Below, one piece after another: positions 57,472 to 64,000 of a stretch of DNA of 64,000 nt (position 1 is the first letter of the stretch; each line of letters opens with the position of its first letter). The stretch covers positions 1-64,000 of the forward strand of contig NZ_BMYQ01000012.1 of NCBI RefSeq assembly GCF_014652355.1. The letters are read 5' to 3'. This DNA comes from Gemmobacter lanyuensis (GTDB taxonomy: Bacteria > Pseudomonadota > Alphaproteobacteria > Rhodobacterales > Rhodobacteraceae). The notes beneath the pieces are model-generated. The model had not been told where the DNA came from and searched no databases. It saw only the letters and a list, made by a program, of their open reading frames with translations. Position numbers and translations under genes: made by a program.

Positions 57472-58548
57472 ATGACCCACGATTTCCTGATCATTGGCGG
57501 CGGTATCGCCGGCCTTTCCGCCGCGGCCGAGCTTTCGCCGCTTGGTTCCGTTCTGGTGTTGGAGCGGGAGGAGAACCTCGCCCATCATGCCTCCGGCCGG
57601 TCGGCCGCGCTGTTTGAGCCGCGCTATGGCCTGCCGCCGGTGGTCGAGCTTTCCATGGCCTCGGACGCGGCGTTCCGGGCGCTGCCGGATGTGCTGTCCC
57701 CGCGCGGGTTGATGGTGCTGGCGGGCCCCGACGATGCCGAGGCCCTTGACCATGATGTAACCGGCTTTCGCCTTGAGGAGATCAGCGTTGAAGAGGCGCG
57801 CCAGCGCGTGCCGATCATCGATGCGGCCAAGGTGACGCGGGCGGCGGTGGCCGATCATGCCTGGGATATCGACACCGATCTGCTGATCCAGGGCCATGTG
57901 CGGCGCTTGCGTGCGGCGGGGGGCACGGTCCTGACCCGCGCGCCGGTGACGGCGATCCGCCAGCACGGCGGTCTTTGGCAGGTGGAGACGCCGCAGGGGA
58001 TGCATGAGGGGCGCATCCTCATCAATGCGGGCGGCGCCTGGGTCGATCAGATCGCCGCGATGGCAGGGGTAGCGCCTTTGGGCTTTACGCCGCTGCGGCG
58101 GTCGATGGCGCGGATTCCGGCGCCGGGTGGGCATGCGGTGGCAGATTGGCCGATGATGTTCGGTGCGGGCGAGGCCTGGTATGCCAAGCCCGATGCCGGG
58201 GCGCTGATCGTCTCACCGGCCGAGGAACATCCGATGGAGCCGCATGATGCCTGGGCCGATGACATGGTTCTGGCCGAAGGTCTGGCTCGCTTTGAAGAGA
58301 TGATGACCGAACCCGTCACCCGCCTGATCGCCAATTGGGCAGGCCTGCGGACCTTTGCGCCTGATCGTGTGCCCGTCATCGGGTTTGACCGGGCGGTGCC
58401 GGGGTTCTTCTGGCTGGCGGGGCAGGGGGGCTATGGCTTCCAGACCTCGCCTGCGGCGGCGCGTCTGGTGGTCGATCTGCTGGGCGGACGTGCGCCCGAA
58501 GTGGGGGCAGATCTGGCCGCCGCGCTGTCGCCGCATCGGTTTGGTTGA
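57472..58548 (+). CDS. FAD-dependent amine/amino-acid oxidoreductase (DAO family)
   Basis: The 358-residue protein starts with the FAD dinucleotide-binding motif FLIIGGGIAGLSAAAEL and has LINAGGAWVDQIAAMAG, GLRTFAPDRVPVIGFD and a C-terminal WLAGQGGYGFQTSPAAARLV. It belongs with glycine oxidases, sarcosine and D-amino-acid dehydrogenases; no signal peptide, so cytosolic. The substrate is not clear from sequence. It follows the purine operon terminator and is probably separately transcribed. Confidence 0.83.
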   Translation: MTHDFLIIGGGIAGLSAAAELSPLGSVLVLEREENLAHHASGRSAALFEPRYGLPPVVELSMASDAAFRALPDVLSPRGLMVLAGPDDAEALDHDVTGFRLEEISVEEARQRVPIIDAAKVTRAAVADHAWDIDTDLLIQGHVRRLRAAGGTVLTRAPVTAIRQHGGLWQVETPQGMHEGRILINAGGAWVDQIAAMAGVAPLGFTPLRRSMARIPAPGGHAVADWPMMFGAGEAWYAKPDAGALIVSPAEEHPMEPHDAWADDMVLAEGLARFEEMMTEPVTRLIANWAGLRTFAPDRVPVIGFDRAVPGFFWLAGQGGYGFQTSPAAARLVVDLLGGRAPEVGADLAAALSPHRFG

Positions 58549-58624
58549 CATATTCGAGATTTGATATGTGTCAAGGTGGGCTGCCCGCGGCCCGCCTAGG
58601 GTTGCCCCATGAACGGAGGCCGGA

Positions 58625-58966
58625 ATGCCCTATCAAGACAAGATTGCCGAGATGCGCGCCGAACTGCGCGTGATGAACAAGCTGATCCCCGAAGCCATGG
58701 CGGGCTTTGGCGCGCTGTCCAAGGCCGCCAAGGACACAGGGCCGCTGGGCGTGAAGGAAAAGGAATATGTCGCGCTCGGCATCGCGGTTTCGCAGCGGTG
58801 CGAGCCCTGCATCAACTTCCACGTCGAGGCGCTGCTGAAGGCGGGCGCCACCCGCGAAGAGCTGGGCGATGTGCTGTCGATGTGCATCCAGATGGGTGGC
58901 GGCCCTGCGGTGATGTATGCGGCCCATGCGCTCGCCTGCTGGGATGAACTGGCCGCGTTGTCGTGA
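58625..58966 (+). CDS. AhpD/carboxymuconolactone decarboxylase-like protein
   Basis: The 113-residue protein is a single CMD/AhpD domain with the redox motif RCEPCINFHVEALLKAG (CxxC plus His) and a helix GGGPAVMYAAHALACWDEL. It likely acts as an alkylhydroperoxidase-like thiol protein rather than a true decarboxylase. It is a single gene 76 nt after the FAD oxidoreductase. Confidence 0.87.
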   Translation: MPYQDKIAEMRAELRVMNKLIPEAMAGFGALSKAAKDTGPLGVKEKEYVALGIAVSQRCEPCINFHVEALLKAGATREELGDVLSMCIQMGGGPAVMYAAHALACWDELAALS

Positions 58967-59025
58967 CGTGACAATCCCTGCCACTTCGGCCAGCATGGCG
59001 AAAATTTCTGCTGCCCGAGGTTTCG

Positions 59026-59820
59026 ATGCGCCTGCCCCTGATTGCCCTCCTTGCCGGTCTCACGCTGCTTTCTGCCTGCGGAGGCGGCGGGCGACCCGAT
59101 GTCGAAGGGGTGCCGCAGGTGCAGGTGGTGCCTTCGAACTTTGCCGATGCCGATCCGCATCCGGAAATTGCCCCGGCGATTCGTCGCCACCCGGTGCGGG
59201 GGATCGATGTGGCGCGGTTCCAGACCTCGGTCGATTGGGCAAGCGCGCGGGCCAATGGCGTGAATTTCGCCTTCATCAAGGCGACCGAAGGCGGCGACCG
59301 CGTGGATGAGATGTTCGCCAGCCACTGGCGCGGGGCCGCCGCCGCAGGCGTGCCGCGCGGCGCCTATCATTTCTTCTACCATTGCCGCGCCCCGGAAGAG
59401 CAGGCGCGCTGGTTCTTTTCCCATGTGCCGCGCCGGTCGGGCGATCTGCCCCCGGTGATCGACATGGAATGGACGCCTGATAGCCCGACCTGCACCATCC
59501 GCCGCCCGGCGGCGGAAATCCGCGCTGATGCCGCCAAGCTGGTCGAGATGTTCACCCGCCATTACGGCACGGCGCCGATCCTGTACACCACGGTCGATTT
59601 CTACGTTGATAACCAGATGTGGCGCGTGGGCGGCACGGATTTCTGGCTGCGGTCGGTGGCGGCGCATCCATCTGACATTTATGCCGGGCAGCACTGGGCC
59701 TTCTGGCAATACAGTTCGACCGGGCTGATCCCCGGCATCGCGGGCGAGGTGGATCTGAACGCCTTTTCGGGGTCGGAACGGGATTGGGCGGTCTGGCTGG
59801 CCCGCCGCGTCCAGCCATGA
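59026..59820 (+). CDS. GH25 lysozyme-like lipoprotein
   Basis: The 264-residue protein has a lipoprotein signal (MRLPLIALLAGLTLLSAC) and a GH25 barrel: RGIDVARFQTSVDWASARA, FAFIKATEGGDRVDEMFASH, GAYHFFYHCRAPEEQARWF, the catalytic pair in PPVIDMEWTPD and a final WAFWQYSSTGLIPGIAGEVD, LNAF. It should hydrolyse peptidoglycan. The gene lies 59 nt after the AhpD-like gene. Confidence 0.9.
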   Translation: MRLPLIALLAGLTLLSACGGGGRPDVEGVPQVQVVPSNFADADPHPEIAPAIRRHPVRGIDVARFQTSVDWASARANGVNFAFIKATEGGDRVDEMFASHWRGAAAAGVPRGAYHFFYHCRAPEEQARWFFSHVPRRSGDLPPVIDMEWTPDSPTCTIRRPAAEIRADAAKLVEMFTRHYGTAPILYTTVDFYVDNQMWRVGGTDFWLRSVAAHPSDIYAGQHWAFWQYSSTGLIPGIAGEVDLNAFSGSERDWAVWLARRVQP

Positions 59821-59995
59821 GCCCCAAGCCGACTGGACCTGCAGCGCGCCCTTGCTTATAAGGCGCGCATGATGATCCTTTCCGCGCTCATCCATCGAAT
59901 TACCGTCCCGGCGTGCTGACGAGCCGCCGGGTTACGCCTCATGCTTGCGGCCTGCCGGGCCGCCTCCTTTCCGATATTCCGAAGGACCGTCCGCG

Positions 59996-62902
59996 ATGTG
60001 CGCCGACACGCCTGATACCGCCGATCTGAAATACCCCGTCTTCCTGCCCGAAACCGATTTCCCCATGCGCGCGGGCCTGCCCCAGCGCGAGCCGGGCTGG
60101 CTGGCCCGCTGGGCCGAGATCGGGATCTATGACCGCCTGCGCGACAAGGCCAAGGCCGCCCCGCGCAAGCCCTTTACCCTGCATGACGGCCCGCCCTATG
60201 CGAATGGCCATCTGCACATCGGCCATGCGCTGAACAAGATCCTCAAGGATTTCATCGTCCGCAGCCAGCAGATGCTGGGCCATGACGCGCGCTATGTGCC
60301 GGGCTGGGATTGCCACGGCCTGCCGATCGAATGGAAGATCGAAGAGCAGTATCGCGCCAAGGGCCTGAACAAGGATGACGTCGATGTCGTGGCCTTCCGT
60401 CAGGAATGCCGCAAATTCGCTGAAGGCTGGATCGATATCCAGCGCGAGGAATTCAAGCGTCTGGGTGTGACCGGCAACTGGGCCGCCCCTTACCTGACGA
60501 TGGATTACCACGCCGAGGCGGTGATTGCCGACGAGTTCATGAAGTTCCTCATGAATGGCGCGCTCTATCAGGGGTCGAAGCCTGTCATGTGGTCGCCGGT
60601 CGAAAAGACCGCGCTGGCCGAGGCCGAGGTCGAATATCACGATCACACCAGCCACATGATCTGGGTCCGGTTCAAGCCGCAGGGCGGCGCGCTGGATGGT
60701 GCATCCGTCGTGATCTGGACGACCACGCCCTGGACCATCCCGCAGAACCGCGCCGTGGCCTATAACCCGGCGATTGCCTATGGCGCCTATCGCGTCGATG
60801 CCGTGGCCGACAACTCGACCGCGCAGGTGGGCGAGGTTCTGGTGCTGGCCGACAAGCTGGCCGAAGGGGTGATGGGGTCCGCCAAGGTCGCGGGCTTCAC
60901 CCGTGTGGCCGACATGCCCACCAGCGCCTTTGAGGGTGTCATTCTTGCCCACCCCTATGCGGGGATCGAGGGCGGCGCGGGCGAATGGGATTATGCCGTG
61001 CCGATGCTGCCGGGCGACCATGTGACCGATGATGCGGGCACGGGCTTTGTGCATACCGCGCCCAGCCACGGGGATGATGACTATCAGGTCGGCCTCAAGT
61101 TCGGCCTGCCGATGACCTATAATGTCGAGGCGGATGGGTCCTACCGCACCGATCTGCCGCTGTTCGGCGGTCAGGCCATCATCAACCCCGATGGCAAGGA
61201 AGGCCCGGCCAATGTGTCGAACATCAAGGCGCTGCATGGCGCCGGGGCGCTGTTCGCCAAGGGCAAGCTCAAGCATTCCTACCCGCACAGCTGGCGGTCC
61301 AAAGCGCCGCTGATCTATCGCAACACGCCCCAGTGGTTCGCGGCGATCGACAAGGCGCTGGACGATGGCATGGGCACTTATGGCGACACCATTCGCCAGC
61401 GTGCGTTGAATTCGATCAACCAGCTGGTGCAATGGACCCCCGTCACCGGGCGCAACCGACTGCATTCGATGATCGAGGCCAGGCCCGACTGGGTGCTGTC
61501 GCGTCAGCGCGCCTGGGGTGTGCCGCTGACCTGCTTTACCAAAAAGGGTGCCCGGCCCACCGACGCGGACTTCCTGCTGCGGAACCCCGAGGTCAATGCC
61601 CGCATCATCGCCGCTTTCGAGGCTGAGGGCGCGGATGTCTGGTATGTGCAAGGATTCAAGGAAAAGGTCCTTCAGGGCATCGTCGATCCGTCGGAATATG
61701 AACAGGTCTTTGACGTGCTGGATGTGTGGTTCGACAGCGGATCGACCCATGCCTTCGTGCTGCGCGACCGCGAAGACGGCACCGAGGACGGTCTGGCCGA
61801 CCTTTATCTGGAAGGCACCGACCAGCACCGCGGCTGGTTCCATTCCTCGATGCTGCAGGCCTGCGGCACCAAGGGCCGTGCGCCCTATCGCGGGGTGCTG
61901 ACCCACGGCTTCACGCTCGATGAAAAGGGCATGAAGATGTCCAAATCGCTGGGCAATACCGTGGCGCCGGAACAGGTGATCAAGGAATATGGCGCCGATA
62001 TCCTGCGGCTTTGGGTGGCGACGTCTGACTATACCGTGGACCTGCGCATCGGGAAGGAAATCCTGAAAGGCGTGGCCGACAGCTACCGCCGTCTGCGCAA
62101 CACCATGCGCTATATCCTCGGTAATCTTGCGGGCTTCACCGAGGCCGAGCGCGTGGACGCCAAGGACATGCCCGAGCTGGAGCGCTGGGTGCTGCACCGT
62201 CTGGCCGAACTCGATGCCGAGGTCCGCAAAGGCTATGCCGCCTATGATTTCCAGGGCGTGTTCCAGAAGCTTTTCACCTTCTGCACCGTTGACCTGTCCT
62301 CGGTCTATTTCGACATTCGCAAGGATGTTCTCTATTGCGACGCGCCCGATGCCCTGCGCCGCCGCGCCGCGCGCACGGTTCTGGACATTCTGTTCCACCG
62401 TCTGACCAGCTGGCTGGCGCCGATCCTCGTCTTCACGATGGAAGAGGTCTGGCTCTGCCGCTTCCCCGAGGATGGATCGTCGATCCATCTGCAGGACATG
62501 CCCAAAACCCCTGCCGAGTGGCTGGATGAGGCGCTGGCCGCGAAATGGGCGCAGATCCGTCAGGTCCGCCGCGCGGTGACGGCGGCGCTGGAGGTGCAGC
62601 GCACGGCCAAGGTCATTGGTGCCAGCCTTGAGGCCGCACCCGTGGTGCATGTGGAAGATGCCGAAGTGCTGGCCGCGCTGAAATCGGTGGATTTCGCGCA
62701 GGTCTGCATCACCTCGGCCATTCAGGTGACCGCCGACCCCGCCCCGAATGAAGCCTTCCGCCTGCCGGAAGTGCCAGGCGTGGCTGTGGTCTTCGAAACG
62801 GCCGAGGGCGAGAAATGCGCCCGCTGCTGGCAGATCCTGCCGGATGTGGGCACGCATAAGCACAGTCAGACCTGCGCCCGTTGCGATGAGGCGCTGGGAT
62901 AA
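59996..62902 (+). CDS. ileS: Isoleucyl-tRNA synthetase
   Basis: The 968-residue enzyme has the class I motifs HLHIGHALNKILKDFIV (HIGH) and EKGMKMSKSLGNTV (KMSKS). The editing domain is in the middle, with WTTTPWTIPQNRAVAYN. A C-terminal zinc ribbon has CARCWQILPDVG and CARCDEAL. It charges tRNA-Ile and edits valine. The ATG at 59996 has GAAGGACC upstream; the longer reading from 59945 covers the leader. The 175-nt leader contains a hairpin and a possible short peptide (see findings). Confidence 0.95.
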   Translation: MCADTPDTADLKYPVFLPETDFPMRAGLPQREPGWLARWAEIGIYDRLRDKAKAAPRKPFTLHDGPPYANGHLHIGHALNKILKDFIVRSQQMLGHDARYVPGWDCHGLPIEWKIEEQYRAKGLNKDDVDVVAFRQECRKFAEGWIDIQREEFKRLGVTGNWAAPYLTMDYHAEAVIADEFMKFLMNGALYQGSKPVMWSPVEKTALAEAEVEYHDHTSHMIWVRFKPQGGALDGASVVIWTTTPWTIPQNRAVAYNPAIAYGAYRVDAVADNSTAQVGEVLVLADKLAEGVMGSAKVAGFTRVADMPTSAFEGVILAHPYAGIEGGAGEWDYAVPMLPGDHVTDDAGTGFVHTAPSHGDDDYQVGLKFGLPMTYNVEADGSYRTDLPLFGGQAIINPDGKEGPANVSNIKALHGAGALFAKGKLKHSYPHSWRSKAPLIYRNTPQWFAAIDKALDDGMGTYGDTIRQRALNSINQLVQWTPVTGRNRLHSMIEARPDWVLSRQRAWGVPLTCFTKKGARPTDADFLLRNPEVNARIIAAFEAEGADVWYVQGFKEKVLQGIVDPSEYEQVFDVLDVWFDSGSTHAFVLRDREDGTEDGLADLYLEGTDQHRGWFHSSMLQACGTKGRAPYRGVLTHGFTLDEKGMKMSKSLGNTVAPEQVIKEYGADILRLWVATSDYTVDLRIGKEILKGVADSYRRLRNTMRYILGNLAGFTEAERVDAKDMPELERWVLHRLAELDAEVRKGYAAYDFQGVFQKLFTFCTVDLSSVYFDIRKDVLYCDAPDALRRRAARTVLDILFHRLTSWLAPILVFTMEEVWLCRFPEDGSSIHLQDMPKTPAEWLDEALAAKWAQIRQVRRAVTAALEVQRTAKVIGASLEAAPVVHVEDAEVLAALKSVDFAQVCITSAIQVTADPAPNEAFRLPEVPGVAVVFETAEGEKCARCWQILPDVGTHKHSQTCARCDEALG

Positions 62903-63010
62903 GCCAGCCACGGGCCGCCCCATTGGGCGGCCCGTTTTCTTTGGTGCCTGTTTTTGCTGGCCGGTGGCCCGGTTTTTTGGCAGCCTGCTGCCATTCATAC
63001 CGGAGATTCC

Positions 63011-63595
63011 ATGCGCGCCGCCCTGTTTCCGTTGATCCTTCTGGCAACCCCCGCCATCGCAGACCCGGCCGATGAGGCCGCGACCGCCGCATTCGTGGCC
63101 ACATACCGCGATGCCTGCTTTTCCGCCTTTGACGAACAGGGCCAGCTGATCGAACCGCCCACCCGCCATGAGGCGCAATCCACGACCTCTTATGACGGAT
63201 CGAAAACACCGATTACGCTGTGGGAGTTTTCCTGCATGATGGGGGCCTATAACCTGTCCTCGGTCGTCTATGCCCGCTCTGACCTTACCGGGCTGGTGCC
63301 GATGACCTTTGCGACGCCCGATCTGACCATCATCACCGAAGATCCGGCCGATCCGGAAAGCGCGGTGAAAGAGGTGAAGATTGCCGGGTGGAGCGCCTCG
63401 CCCTTCGTGACCAACGCGAGTTTCGATCCCCTGACGGGCGAGATGTCGGAGTACAGCAAATGGCGCGGCATCGGCGATGCCAGCAGCGCCTCGGTCTGGC
63501 GCCTGGTGGATGAAAAGTTTCGCCTGATCCGGCATGAGGTGGACGCCACATATGATGGTGAACTAAACCCGCAGACGCTGGTCCAATTTGACTGA
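63011..63595 (+). CDS. Exported protein, DUF1176-like
   Basis: The 194-residue protein has a signal peptide (MRAALFPLILLATPAIA) and a mature domain with two Cys near its start and center (DACFSAFDEQ, FSCMMGAYN), LVPMTFATPDLTI, and SKWRGIGDASSASVWRLVD near the end, the last motif being typical of DUF1176-type proteins. Function unknown. The start at 63011 follows CCGGAGA. Its stop overlaps the start of the next gene. Confidence 0.7.
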   Translation: MRAALFPLILLATPAIADPADEAATAAFVATYRDACFSAFDEQGQLIEPPTRHEAQSTTSYDGSKTPITLWEFSCMMGAYNLSSVVYARSDLTGLVPMTFATPDLTIITEDPADPESAVKEVKIAGWSASPFVTNASFDPLTGEMSEYSKWRGIGDASSASVWRLVDEKFRLIRHEVDATYDGELNPQTLVQFD

Positions 63596-64000
63596 GGCGA
63601 CGCTGCACAGCCCCTTCGGCCCCCTTTCCCTGCGGGAAGCTGAGGGGCGGCTGGTCGCGCTGGTCTGGGGGCCGGGGCCGGGGGCGCCTTCAGCACTTCA
63701 AGTCGAAGGTTTGCGGCAGTTGCAGGCCTATTTCGACCGCCGTTTGACGCGCTTTGACCTGCCGCTGGACATGGGGCAGGGGTTTCAGGGCCGGGTGCGG
63801 CAGGCCATGGCGGCGATCCCCTATGGCGAGACGCGGACCTATGGCGCGCTGGCCCGCGATCTGGGCGCCCCCGCGCAGGCGGTGGGGCAGGCCTGTGGCG
63901 CGAATCCGCTGCCCATCCTTGTGCCTTGTCATCGTGTGTTGGGGCAAAAGGGTCTTGGCGGCTTTTCCGCCCCCGGGGGCGTGGAAAGCAAGGTCGCGCT
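63588..64000 (+). CDS. ogt: Methylated-DNA-protein-cysteine methyltransferase, partial (runs off the window)
   Basis: The visible 137 codons give an Ogt/MGMT protein: TLHSPFGPLSLREAEGRLVA, AIPYGETRTYGALARDLGAP, QACGANPLPILVPCHRVLG with the methyl-accepting Cys of PCHRV, and GGFSAPGGVESKVA at the cut end. It repairs O6-alkylguanine by self-methylation. There is no ATG at the N-terminus; the best start is TTG at 63588, overlapping the preceding stop by 8 nt. The last few residues lie outside the window. Confidence 0.87.
   Translation, partial: MTEATLHSPFGPLSLREAEGRLVALVWGPGPGAPSALQVEGLRQLQAYFDRRLTRFDLPLDMGQGFQGRVRQAMAAIPYGETRTYGALARDLGAPAQAVGQACGANPLPILVPCHRVLGQKGLGGFSAPGGVESKVA

Noticed and set aside
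59939-63535. 1198-residue minus-strand ORF opposite ileS
   Set aside because: It is the antisense frame of a full-length isoleucyl-tRNA synthetase with all motifs; no domain is recognisable in the antisense product.

Overview
The window is about 64 kb of GC-rich, densely coded DNA with short intergenic gaps, many 1-4 nt gene overlaps, an AcuI-type acrylyl-CoA reductase, an intact EcfG/NepR/PhyR general stress locus, a XoxF methanol dehydrogenase and an XdhABC operon. Together these point to an alphaproteobacterium of the Rhodobacteraceae type (Rhodobacter/Paracoccus/Gemmobacter relatives). The species cannot be named from the sequence alone. No tRNA, rRNA, CRISPR array, prophage or insertion sequence was recognised, and the region reads as chromosomal.

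Layout. 0-2.5 kb: two small I78-type lipoproteins, a cytochrome c' and acuI. 2.5-12.2 kb: first half of a methanol/PQQ/lanthanide region: a lut-like ABC operon (minus strand), a PedF-like cytochrome with xoxJ (plus), an ApbE flavin transferase with a NosR-like membrane flavo-iron-sulfur protein (minus), and an orphan SsuC/TauC-type permease. 12.2-16.8 kb: aspA, a LysR regulator, an AGE-family epimerase, and a DNA glycosylase coupled to a tiny membrane ORF. 16.9-22.4 kb: general stress response (GSR) locus: nepR-ecfG-histidine kinase facing phyR, surrounded by small stress genes with GGAAC-N16/17-CGTT promoters. 22.5-25.2 kb: a cobalamin riboswitch ahead of a Rieske oxygenase/reductase pair resembling glycine betaine demethylase GbcAB. 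25.2-30.0 kb: second half of the methanol region: xoxF, a small cytochrome c, and the substrate-binding protein and ATPase that the orphan permease at 11.4 kb lacks. 30.1-33.5 kb: an AI-2E family transporter with a DUF883-type and a holin-like protein, probably GSR-controlled. 33.5-36.9 kb: a methionine-flavoured operon (free Met sulfoxide reductase, DeoR regulator, LysE exporter, homocysteine methyltransferase, RluA). 37.0-47.5 kb: RsbV/RsbW-like pair, gamma-glutamyltransferase, HspQ, a lysozyme-like lipoprotein, LolA, a cNMP-domain Na+/H+ antiporter and dnaE. 47.7-57.4 kb: one long plus-strand run, xdhABC followed by a BMP-type purine/nucleoside ABC transporter, ended by a strong terminator. 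57.5-64 kb: an FAD oxidoreductase, an AhpD-like protein, a GH25 lysozyme, ileS, a small exported protein and the start of ogt.

How parts connect. The two halves of the methanol region share a motif, consensus ATWGSACMWTGGTCGYA, in all four of their control regions; this suggests one regulon whose genes are now about 13 kb apart with the stress locus between them. The stress locus shows almost perfectly symmetrical, overlapping EcfG promoters between nepR and phyR, and the same promoter type precedes at least five other genes or operons here. In the xdh/purine region three copies of a palindromic element occur, two lying in frame inside xdhA and xdhB, with an inner hairpin whose sequence changes while its pairing is kept.

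All assignments come from reading the sequence by eye; no database search was run.
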